From: a virus
Strand: one strand, 5' to 3'
DNA length: 41,739 bases
IMG/VR virus record: IMGVR_UViG_3300023174_000314
Span: 1 to 41,739 of that record
The position numbers were made by a program, and so were the translations under genes. Under the pieces are notes generated by a model. The model was given only the letters and a program-made list of their open reading frames with translations, made no database searches and had not been told where the DNA came from. Below, piece after piece: positions 25,254 to 31,882 of this stretch; positions within the stretch are counted from its first letter, which is position 1; every line of letters begins with the position of its first letter.

Positions 25254-26567
25254 TTAATAATCTCCACCAGAAGCAAAGGACTGAACCTCTGGAATCTGCT
25301 CGTCATAACCGTCTTTGGCAAGTTCCATCTTCATCGTATAGTCGCCGTGACCAATTTCGTGAACAATTGCCGTAATCATGTAATTGCCCGAAAGATAAGG
25401 ATCATACCAATCGTCCTTATTCTTTGGATCTTCTACGCTAGGAATGTCAACAGAGACAATCTCTCCGACTCTTCTACGAGAATCGCCATTCACGGTTATT
25501 GTCAGGGTATTTGTTCTGAATTGATTCATCTGCGATTGACGGCGAGTTGATACCTGATGCAATTCATCGTTGTCTTCTACCGTGTCATATCGGAAGGAGT
25601 GCTTCGGGTATAACTTTTGATATGCAGTTACATTTTCACTTAAATCGTCTTTGAGTTTTGAAATCAAAGGATATTTGGAAATTGTCGGGACTCTATCTCT
25701 TTGAGTGTTATAGGTATAGATTGCCGTATCCATTCGCTTACCCACAATATCAAGTGCAACCGCATTATTACCATATACACCCGCAACAATTTCTCGCATC
25801 TTGTCGCCACGGTCGCTGACCATGTAAGAAAGAATGTTATAGAATTCCTTCTTCATAAAGATCTGTCCAGTTGTGGGATTTCTTGCGGTAGGAGTGTGGT
25901 GATATTTGACTACTGGAGGTTGTTCCTTGAGTATGGAAAGTGGAACAAATTGATATTCGCCATCTAACGACTCAAAGAAAACATAATCGCAGGCTTCTGG
26001 CATCTCTTCTGCTGCTGATCTCTTTGCCAACCAATTGATTGCATACATTGGATTCCAATTAGGAATGACAATGTTTCTGTTTCCCAAAGTGGGACAAGCA
26101 TTGACATCCAAATCAAACAGATCGTTCATAATGTAAGTCACCATGTCGCTGTATGGCATATCGTTGAATGCCTTGGATACCCGAAGTTTGGCGTTGTTGT
26201 ATACGGGTTGCGATACAAATTCAAGGCGAACAAGTTTCTTTCCATCTCCATCAAGTTTGGAATCGGCAGACACCTTGAAGATCAAGAACTCCTTGGTCAA
26301 AAAGATGTTTCCCTCGTTTTCGCCAGGAGTTGCAAATGTTATCTTGATCTTTTCTCGTCCTGTGATTTGCAGATAACGAATGAGGTTCAAAGAATCCATA
26401 AGAACAACAAATCCAGACAATCCATTTGCAAATAGATCTTCGTAAATGTTGAACGAAATAAACTGCGAGCGAACATCCAATTCTGCCCCTGCCGCAGAAG
26501 TAATGGTGATAGAATCAATGAGTACATCACCTGGATTTAGAATCTTGAAGTTTGGAATTGAAGACAT
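25254..26567 (-). CDS. 27: Baseplate hub protein, gp27-like (437 aa)
   Basis: The product follows the gp27/GPD tail-hub fold: an N-terminal barrel segment (IDSITITSAAG, FNIYEDLFANGLSGFVVLMD), an insert domain (PYSDMVTYIMNDLFDLD, WNPMYAINWLAKRSAA, CDYVFFESLDGEYQFVPL) and a second barrel with GDSRRRVGEIVSVDIPS and YMITAIVHEIGHGDYTMKMEL. T4 gp27 has 391 residues and lies beside gp5 in the hub, as the gp5-like gene does here. The start is ATG overlapping the gp53 stop by one base (TAATG). The match is by fold pattern rather than close identity, so the symbol is given by role. Confidence 0.85.
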   Translation of the reverse strand: MSSIPNFKILNPGDVLIDSITITSAAGAELDVRSQFISFNIYEDLFANGLSGFVVLMDSLNLIRYLQITGREKIKITFATPGENEGNIFLTKEFLIFKVSADSKLDGDGKKLVRLEFVSQPVYNNAKLRVSKAFNDMPYSDMVTYIMNDLFDLDVNACPTLGNRNIVIPNWNPMYAINWLAKRSAAEEMPEACDYVFFESLDGEYQFVPLSILKEQPPVVKYHHTPTARNPTTGQIFMKKEFYNILSYMVSDRGDKMREIVAGVYGNNAVALDIVGKRMDTAIYTYNTQRDRVPTISKYPLISKLKDDLSENVTAYQKLYPKHSFRYDTVEDNDELHQVSTRRQSQMNQFRTNTLTITVNGDSRRRVGEIVSVDIPSVEDPKNKDDWYDPYLSGNYMITAIVHEIGHGDYTMKMELAKDGYDEQIPEVQSFASGGDY

Positions 26568-27421
26568 TAGATGAACAATCCTCTAAATTGTGTAACTATT
26601 CCATTCATAAATTCGGGCTTGGGAACACGAATGTTTCGTTTGCTTTCGTTGATATTGTATTCTTGGGTTCTATTGTTTATGGCAAGGACTTCAACGAAGT
26701 TAGGATCACTAACATATCTGTTGAGTATGGATGATGGGCTGTTGAGATCACTTGGCGGACCTTGGCGAGGATCCAAGGTATTTCCATCGCTATCTTCAAA
26801 GTGATGAACCGCATATTCATAGGGAACCATCTTGGTAAATGCAATCAATTTGGATGTATCGCCATCAACATATAGCCAAGCAAGACCATCAATTAATGAA
26901 AGAGGAGAATCCGAATCGGAATCAAACATAGAAGCCTGATCTCCATCTATAACAATGCAGTTGTAAGATGGATCCCACTTGATTATGTTTGCAGTAACAA
27001 CCGTTCCATCAGCCAAAGTTTGACTAATTGTGGATGCTCCCTTAAAATTTAAGATATTCTGATCTTGGAAAGTATTGGGAACTCTTGCTGTATCGGGATA
27101 ATAAAGCGCATATCCCTTGTATTTCTTTTGGAGTTTACTTTCAAGTTCGGCAGTTGAAAGAGGCCATTCAAATGTAGGATCGTGAATCTCGTTGAACAGC
27201 AAAATAGTCCAATATAGATCTACTCTATCGTAGATTCTATATGAAAGCATTTCTGGTCTTTCTCCATCTTGAATTGTATAGGGCAATGAAGTTACCGCAG
27301 AATTCTTGAAGTAATCGCTGATTTTGGCACGAACAGTAATATCCTTGACCAACATGACCTTTGTGAGATCCGTTGGATCGGTGACATATGATATTGACGG
27401 AAAATATGAGAAGTATGGCAT
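26567..27421 (-). CDS. 53: Baseplate wedge protein gp53 (284 aa)
   Basis: The family signature is clear: an N-terminal strand segment, then RPEMLSYRIYDRVDLYWTIL and LFNEIHDPTFEWPLS, matching T4 gp53 (RPEELANAIYGNPQLYWVLL, NDNYDPYYGW). gp53 clamps gp6, gp7 and gp25 in the wedge. T4 gp53 has 196 residues; the extra length lies in the C-terminal half, which ends in NRTQEYNINESKRNIRVPKP, a segment often conserved in cyanophage versions. It lies three bases after gp48 and overlaps the gp27-like gene. Confidence 0.92.
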   Translation of the reverse strand: MPYFSYFPSISYVTDPTDLTKVMLVKDITVRAKISDYFKNSAVTSLPYTIQDGERPEMLSYRIYDRVDLYWTILLFNEIHDPTFEWPLSTAELESKLQKKYKGYALYYPDTARVPNTFQDQNILNFKGASTISQTLADGTVVTANIIKWDPSYNCIVIDGDQASMFDSDSDSPLSLIDGLAWLYVDGDTSKLIAFTKMVPYEYAVHHFEDSDGNTLDPRQGPPSDLNSPSSILNRYVSDPNFVEVLAINNRTQEYNINESKRNIRVPKPEFMNGIVTQFRGLFI

Positions 27422-27424
27422 GGA

Positions 27425-28714
27425 TTAGTAGCCCTGATCAATACGATCTTGTGTAAGGATTTCCATTTCGCTGAATTTCAAGTTCAAAGTCATCTTTGTG
27501 GGTGCTGCACCCGAATCATCTGGTCGGAATGTAGTGAATGGATTGGTTCCGTATTTCACATCAATACTTGTCAATGCACATCTGGTAATTCTATTGAGAT
27601 ATAGGTTCTCTTTGTCCGTATTGACATAGGTTATTCTGAACTCCGCAGGGAAGTCAAGAAAGCGTCCACCCAATGCACGCGCAGGAAGAGCATGACGCTT
27701 GAATGTGCGAATGATGGAATAGATTTCATTCACTTCATCTTGATTTCTTGGGGCAAACTCAAACTCATACTCAAATGACCGTCTGTCTACACTTTCAAAC
27801 AGTTGTAAAACAAATGGATTCTTTGCCTTGCGATGTTGACCGGCTTCAACCAATTCTGCTAGATTTCCTTGATTAGATCCACCTTCAAGTCCCATCTTTT
27901 CCCCAATTTCATTCAATTTTTCGCCAAGTTCTTTTACAGTTCCCATTGCTATTTGCTTACTTAAGGCATCAGATGCCATTTTAGTAGAAGCATCCAAGTG
28001 TCCAGATGTTGCCATGCTTACCAAATTCTTGATGCCGCCTTGAACTCCCGTAGAGATTTGACCAATAGTGGTAAAGTCCTTTTCCGTATACTGTGTTCCA
28101 TATGAGGTAGCCACTCCACCTGGCATATAAAGAAATATAGTCTTGTTTGCTCGTCTGAGATTTCCGCCAATTCCAAGGGCTTCCTGTACAAAACTATCTT
28201 CGCCTTTTCCGAATGTATCAAGATTTTGCTTTCCTGCACCTATTACTTGTTTGGCGACCGTTGTTGCCATGCCTGATGTGAAAAAGTTGACTTTTTTCAA
28301 TGTACTTGAGGCTTGTCCAAAGAATCCCAGTATTCCAGTCTTTTTGTCGGTCAAGCCCCCCAAAACAGTACTGGTGACTAATGCATCAGGAACTAAACTT
28401 GTTGCAAGATTTGCCGCTCCTGATACCTTTTTAATCACACCATCAATAGCCCCTGCTGCCCTTGCAAATGCTGGCTTTTTGCTTTTTTCAGATGACAAGC
28501 CTTCGCCTTCATTCACAAAAATATCAAACACCATGAAATTTTGATGTTCGGGACTATCTCCCAAATCAAAGGGATAACGATAGAAAGATCTTTCTTCAGG
28601 AGAATACTCTACCGCCGATGTGCGATTGAGATCTCGGTCTGCTTGACCATCGGATGTCCCCTGAAAGGCTTTGCCATTTCCGTATAATCGTTGAATGAAG
28701 TTGGATGATTCCAA
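27425..28714 (-). CDS. 48: Baseplate tail-tube cap gp48, TTG start (429 aa)
   Basis: The C-terminal half (FVLQLFESVDRRSFEYEFEF, APRNQDEVNEIYSIIRTFK, FPAEFRITY, TLNLKFSEMEILTQDRIDQG) matches T4 gp48, which seeds tail-tube growth on the hub with gp54. The N-terminal half includes a Lys/Ala/Gly-rich linker and is longer than in T4 (364 aa). The reading frame is open to 28732, but I place the start at the TTG at 28714: AGGAG lies seven bases upstream of it, and the upstream TTG at 28732 falls on or before the predicted transcription start. It is the first gene of the minus late block, behind the CTAAATA box at 28742-28736. Confidence 0.9.
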   Translation of the reverse strand: MESSNFIQRLYGNGKAFQGTSDGQADRDLNRTSAVEYSPEERSFYRYPFDLGDSPEHQNFMVFDIFVNEGEGLSSEKSKKPAFARAAGAIDGVIKKVSGAANLATSLVPDALVTSTVLGGLTDKKTGILGFFGQASSTLKKVNFFTSGMATTVAKQVIGAGKQNLDTFGKGEDSFVQEALGIGGNLRRANKTIFLYMPGGVATSYGTQYTEKDFTTIGQISTGVQGGIKNLVSMATSGHLDASTKMASDALSKQIAMGTVKELGEKLNEIGEKMGLEGGSNQGNLAELVEAGQHRKAKNPFVLQLFESVDRRSFEYEFEFAPRNQDEVNEIYSIIRTFKRHALPARALGGRFLDFPAEFRITYVNTDKENLYLNRITRCALTSIDVKYGTNPFTTFRPDDSGAAPTKMTLNLKFSEMEILTQDRIDQGY

Positions 28715-28735
28715 GTTGGGTCTCCTGTGCAATCT

Positions 28736-28742
28736 TATTTAG
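28736..28742 (-). promoter_or_regulatory. Late promoter box (CTAAATA) of the minus-strand baseplate block
   Basis: The minus strand reads GCTAAATAAGATTGCACAGGAGA, placing the box 21 bases before the gp48 TTG with the ribosome site in between. It is one arm of a perfect 8-base inverted repeat shared with the plus-strand box at 28752. Confidence 0.75.
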
Positions 28743-28751
28743 CGTAATCTG

Positions 28752-28758
28752 CTAAATA
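28752..28758 (+). promoter_or_regulatory. Late promoter box (CTAAATA) of the plus-strand block
   Basis: GCTAAATACAAAATTGAGGAG on the plus strand precedes gp4. By analogy with T4, transcription should begin about six bases after the box, near 28764. TATTTAGC at 28736-28743 and GCTAAATA at 28751-28758 are exact inverted copies separated by seven bases. Confidence 0.75.
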
Positions 28759-28778
28759 CAAAATTGAGGAGAACCCCT

Positions 28779-29243
28779 ATTTCTAAAGGCAGTTACAAAG
28801 GTTTCTACACCCCGACCAATCCGCACAAGTATCGCGGCGATCCGAAGAATTGTGTCTATCGGTCGCTATGGGAAAGGCGGTTCATGGTCTTCTGTGATAC
28901 TAATCCGAATATTACGGAGTGGTCATCCGAAGAAGTAATCATTCCCTATCGTTCTCCGTTTGACAAGAAGATACACCGCTACTTTGTGGATTTTTGGATC
29001 AAGACCAAGAATAAAGATGGTCTAGAAGAGAACACCCTAATAGAGATTAAGCCCAAGAAGAAGACCGTACAACCCTCCATGCCCTCGGGCGCGGGTGCGC
29101 GTGTGAGTAGGGGTAAGATGACTGAGGTGAGGGATTGGATGGTCAATAGTGCTAAATGGGAAGCAGCACGGGAGTTCTGTGCCGACCGCAAGTGGAAGTT
29201 TCAAATTTTGACAGAAGATGACATCTTCGGAGCGAAAAAGTGA
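28779..29243 (+). CDS. 4: Head completion protein gp4 with TnsA-like nuclease motifs; probable ATT start (154 aa)
   Basis: The product matches T4-like gp4 (YKGFYTPTNPHKYRGDP, VYRSLWERRFM, IIPYRSPFDKKIHRYFVDFW, LIEIKPKKK). The order E32 (in SLWER), D71 (FVDF) and E89-x-K91 (EIK) is the PD-(D/E)XK pattern of TnsA-like endonucleases. gp4 acts at the head vertex before tail joining. The frame is open from a TTG at 28764, but that TTG overlaps the GAGGAG ribosome site and lies at the predicted transcript start. The spacing from GAGGAG and the family N-terminus both point to the ATT codon at 28779, giving (M)SKGSYKGF. A GC-rich stretch encodes a Gly/Ala/Arg insert near residue 104-111. The stop overlaps the next gene (GTGA). 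Confidence 0.85.
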   Translation: MSKGSYKGFYTPTNPHKYRGDPKNCVYRSLWERRFMVFCDTNPNITEWSSEEVIIPYRSPFDKKIHRYFVDFWIKTKNKDGLEENTLIEIKPKKKTVQPSMPSGAGARVSRGKMTEVRDWMVNSAKWEAAREFCADRKWKFQILTEDDIFGAKK

Positions 29244-29836
29244 GTCAAAAGGACGCTATTCAAGTTCTACGAAAAATGTTTGCGGAAGGGATAGACATCA
29301 CTACCCCCGAAGCGACCTTATGGCTTCGTAGAAATTTGAGGAACATTGGATTCATCAATCCCGCAAGCATCATCAAGACATCAGGAACCGAAAGTTCCAT
29401 TGTGAAGTTTGAACCTGGAAGCATTTATCTATTTGGTTACAATCCAAGAACTCAAATGGAATTGCCTTATTATGACACATTCCCAATGGTATTAGTGTTG
29501 AATTACACAGATAATGGGTTTATAGGTCTAAACTTTCATTATCTTCATCCCTCAAATCGTCAAGTGTTTTTTGATGCTCTTGCCAATTACCTAAATGATT
29601 ATGAATTTGACAAAAACCCAAATGCATACTTTAAAGTTTCCTATGCGACCCTCACGGCAGCAAAAAACTTGTCTGCCTACAAGCCCACAATCAAGCGATA
29701 CTACTACAAGAATGTTGTAACCAAGGTAACAGAAATACCCCCAATCTATTGGAAATTCATGTTGTTCTTGCCACTTGAACGGTTCAAGAAAGAAGTCAAA
29801 GAGAATGTCTGGAAGCAATCAAGAAAGAAAATCTAA
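29240..29836 (+). CDS. Conserved T4-like phage protein, possible gp2-type DNA end protector (198 aa)
   Basis: The core YLFGYNPRTQMELPYYDTFP, then GFIGLNFHYLHPSNRQ, is a pattern I recall from a protein conserved in T4-like phages, where it is sometimes labelled gp2; in T4 genes 2 and 4 are neighbours, as here. I cannot confirm the match to T4 gp2 from memory of its sequence, so the function is uncertain. The protein is basic at its C-terminus (ENVWKQSRKKI), compatible with DNA contact. It starts at GTG, overlapping the gp4 stop, with GGAG eight bases upstream; its stop overlaps the gp54 ATG (TAATG). Tight coupling with gp4 supports a role in head completion or DNA stabilisation. Confidence 0.6.
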   Translation: MSQKDAIQVLRKMFAEGIDITTPEATLWLRRNLRNIGFINPASIIKTSGTESSIVKFEPGSIYLFGYNPRTQMELPYYDTFPMVLVLNYTDNGFIGLNFHYLHPSNRQVFFDALANYLNDYEFDKNPNAYFKVSYATLTAAKNLSAYKPTIKRYYYKNVVTKVTEIPPIYWKFMLFLPLERFKKEVKENVWKQSRKKI

Positions 29837-30903
29837 TGGCTAATCTTTTCCAAAACGCATTGACTCTCTTCCCAAGTTTTTACTCATCGTTCTTTCCGCC
29901 CAATGTGGGACCAACTCAATTCAGCCAAACCTCTATATTTGCGGATTTTCTGTCAAATGCGGGGACAAATGGATTTGGGCTGTCTCAAAGATTTATCTTA
30001 TACATTGAAAGTCCTTGGTTGGACGAGCAACTGAATTTCAGGGGAACTCAATTTGACAAGAGATTGATGCTTCGTGCCTTTAGCGTAAATGTACCAAGCA
30101 AATACTTGTCTACGACTGACCGAGATATTGGTGGACCGAAGCGAAAAATACCATACACCGCAACATTTGACGATGATCTGACTGTTCAATTTTACTGTTC
30201 TCCCAACATGACAGAGTATATGTTCATGCAGAAATGGGTGGATAGTATTGTTAATCCTGTTTCAAGATATGTTTCGTTCTATGATGATTTTGCCAAACAC
30301 ACAAAGGTCACCTTGCTCTTCGTTCCCAATACCGTAAAAACGATGGATCAGATCATAAGTTTCTATCAAACAAACTCACTAAATGGTGTTCGCTTTACGG
30401 AAGTCTATCCAAGATCAATCAATGCAAATGGCGGAACACTAGAATGGGGTTCTAATACAAAACCATCATTTGTAAATGTCTCATTTGCATTCAGAGAAGC
30501 AGTAGATATAAGCACCTATGACGATAGATTGGCAGCAGAATTGCAGGCTTTATCCGAAATCAGCACAAATACCGAGCCAAGCGTAAAAGAAGATACCGCG
30601 ATGAACGGTAAAGTTGTCAAGAAGACCGCAGTAGATCTCATGGCAGAAAAGATTTACGCTGGAGGAAAAGGTCGTGTACAGAGTGCTACAGATCGGCTGT
30701 TCAATTTCCCCACCGATGGTACTCCAGTAGCAGACAATGGTGCGGTCAACAACTATAGCCCACCCCCATCCGTAAACAATAGCAACACATTCTCGGGGGT
30801 TCCTTCGGGGAATCAGGGAGGGGGAGGCAATTTCATAGGAAATCCCGCAGGAAATCCCGCAGGAACCCCAATAGCAGACAATGGCGGATTGCGAACTGTA
30901 TGA
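29836..30903 (+). CDS. 54: Baseplate tail-tube initiator gp54-like (355 aa)
   Basis: The middle of the protein follows T4 gp54 and the tube fold: LRAFSVNVPSKYLST, then IPYTATFDDDLTVQFYCSP, FMQKWVDSIVNPVSRYVSFY and FTEVYPRSINANGG with the closing FVNVSFAFREAVDIS. T4 gp54 shows the same order (MPENRLSYETD, LVISFRMDSEA, MQDWVNSVQDP, TTFDVTFAYR). gp54 binds gp48 and lets gp19 tube polymerise. T4 gp54 has 320 residues; here an extra C-terminal tail of about 100 residues is rich in Asn, Pro and Gly, with a twice-used T-P-V/I-A-D-N-G motif and repeated G-N-P-A. The gene overlaps the preceding one by one base and ends 41 bases before gp26. Confidence 0.82.
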   Translation: MANLFQNALTLFPSFYSSFFPPNVGPTQFSQTSIFADFLSNAGTNGFGLSQRFILYIESPWLDEQLNFRGTQFDKRLMLRAFSVNVPSKYLSTTDRDIGGPKRKIPYTATFDDDLTVQFYCSPNMTEYMFMQKWVDSIVNPVSRYVSFYDDFAKHTKVTLLFVPNTVKTMDQIISFYQTNSLNGVRFTEVYPRSINANGGTLEWGSNTKPSFVNVSFAFREAVDISTYDDRLAAELQALSEISTNTEPSVKEDTAMNGKVVKKTAVDLMAEKIYAGGKGRVQSATDRLFNFPTDGTPVADNGAVNNYSPPPSVNNSNTFSGVPSGNQGGGGNFIGNPAGNPAGTPIADNGGLRTV

Positions 30904-30916
30904 TCTTTCAACTTAT

Positions 30917-30923
30917 CTAAATA
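30917..30923 (+). promoter_or_regulatory. Late promoter box (CTAAATA) before gp26
   Basis: The 41-base gap reads TCTAAATACCATGATCCAAGGAG before the ATG at 30945, so the box, the spacing and a good AAGGAG ribosome site all match the other late sites in the window. Confidence 0.72.
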
Positions 30924-30944
30924 CCATGATCCAAGGAGATTAAA

Positions 30945-31670
30945 ATGGCTATACCTATTATTGCTACCCCAACATATGAATTGATTCTTCCTTCAACTGG
31001 CAAGAAAATCAAGTACCGCCCATTCCTAGTCAAGGAAGAGAAAATGCTTCTCTTGGCAATGGAAACAAAAGATTCCGCCCAAATTCAGACTGCAAGCAAA
31101 GCCGTAATTGCGGATTGTACTTTCGGGGAAATGGATGTTGAAAAGTGTCCTCCATTTGATCTTGAGTACATCATGCTTCAACTCCGCATCAAGTCAGTCG
31201 GAGAAACAGTCACTCCTAGTTTTAAGTGCAATAAGTGCGAAACTTCAAACGAAGTAGAAGTAGATCTGACCAAGATTAATGTAGTTCAGACTGAAGGACA
31301 TAGCAACACCATAAAGTTGTCCGATACTATGGGTGTTGTTATGCGTTATCCAACCATGTCGGATGATGATATTGCTCCTACAAGCAAAGAAGATTCTGAA
31401 AATGTCCTCAAGAATGCCGAAAGATCCATGCAGTTGATAGCATCCTGCATAGATGCAATCTATGATGGCGAAAAGGTATACAATACAAAGAACTTTACAA
31501 AGCAGGAAGTGATGGAATTCATAGAAAATCTTTCGCAAGGAATGTTCCAAAAGATTGCAACTTTCTTTCAAAATATGCCATCTTTGAAGCATGACATTAA
31601 ATTTGCTTGTGCCAAGTGTGGAGAGGAAAACAATCTTAGCATAAGAGGTGTTCAAGATTTTTTTACTTGA
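30945..31670 (+). CDS. 26: gp26-type baseplate/tail assembly protein with zinc ribbon (241 aa)
   Basis: The protein belongs to the T4 base-plate protein gp26 family as found in cyanophages: YELILPSTGKKIKYRPFLVK, a helical region, and a bipartite zinc ribbon with C95-x-x-C98 (FKCNKCE) and C222-x-x-C225 (FACAKCG). gp26 is needed for hub assembly in T4. It has its own late promoter and AAGGAG site. Just before its stop lies T TTT TTT, read in frame as codons 239-240, followed by a stem-loop, and the next ORF lies in the -1 frame. The gene therefore may encode two products, the 241-aa protein and a 306-aa fusion. This parallels tail assembly chaperones encoded just before tape measures in other phages. 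Confidence 0.85.
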   Translation: MAIPIIATPTYELILPSTGKKIKYRPFLVKEEKMLLLAMETKDSAQIQTASKAVIADCTFGEMDVEKCPPFDLEYIMLQLRIKSVGETVTPSFKCNKCETSNEVEVDLTKINVVQTEGHSNTIKLSDTMGVVMRYPTMSDDDIAPTSKEDSENVLKNAERSMQLIASCIDAIYDGEKVYNTKNFTKQEVMEFIENLSQGMFQKIATFFQNMPSLKHDIKFACAKCGEENNLSIRGVQDFFT

Positions 31671-31705
31671 TGATGCTGCATGATTCGTTGGCGAATCAAT
31701 TGCAG
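31658..31705 (+). promoter_or_regulatory. Candidate -1 ribosomal frameshift signal between gp26 and the next ORF
   Basis: Seven T residues (31658-31664) are read as T TTT TTT at the end of gp26. Eleven bases later begins a stem-loop: CTGCA plus TGATTCG (31676-31687) pairs with CGAATCA plus TGCAG (31692-31698 and 31701-31705), loop TTGG, with a two-base bulge. The gp26 stop TGA lies in the spacer. A -1 slip enters the downstream 65-codon frame at TAC TTG ATG. The geometry is that of known -1 frameshift sites, with a slightly long spacer. Confidence 0.6.
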
Positions 31706-31864
31706 ACTAATTTTATCATGCTGAAGGATCACAATTTTAGCCTCACGGAAATTGAAAACATGATTCCGTGGGAACGACAGATTTATATCGGTCTATTGAT
31801 TAACTATGTGAAGGAGCAAAAGGAAAGAATGGATCAAGAACAGGCTTCAATGAGAAGCGGATAA
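31670..31864 (+). CDS. Small tail assembly protein, gp51-position (64 aa)
   Basis: A 64-residue helical protein containing F-S-L-T-E-I-E-N-M-I-P-W-E-R-Q-I-Y, a motif I recall from small proteins encoded after gp26 in T4-like cyanophages and resembling tail assembly chaperone segments. In T4 the gene after 26 is 51, also needed for hub assembly, but T4 gp51 is much longer, so I give no symbol. The ATG at 31670 overlaps the gp26 stop (TGATG). No ribosome site stands at the right distance, so it is either made by coupling or as the C-terminal part of a -1 frameshift fusion with gp26. The tape measure follows 18 bases later. Confidence 0.75.
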   Translation: MMLHDSLANQLQTNFIMLKDHNFSLTEIENMIPWERQIYIGLLINYVKEQKERMDQEQASMRSG

Positions 31865-31882
31865 GCCTGTTAAGGAAAATAG

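Noticed and set aside
28715-28732. Longer gp48 start at TTG 28732
   Set aside because: It includes the AGGAG ribosome site in the coding part and lies at the predicted transcript start.
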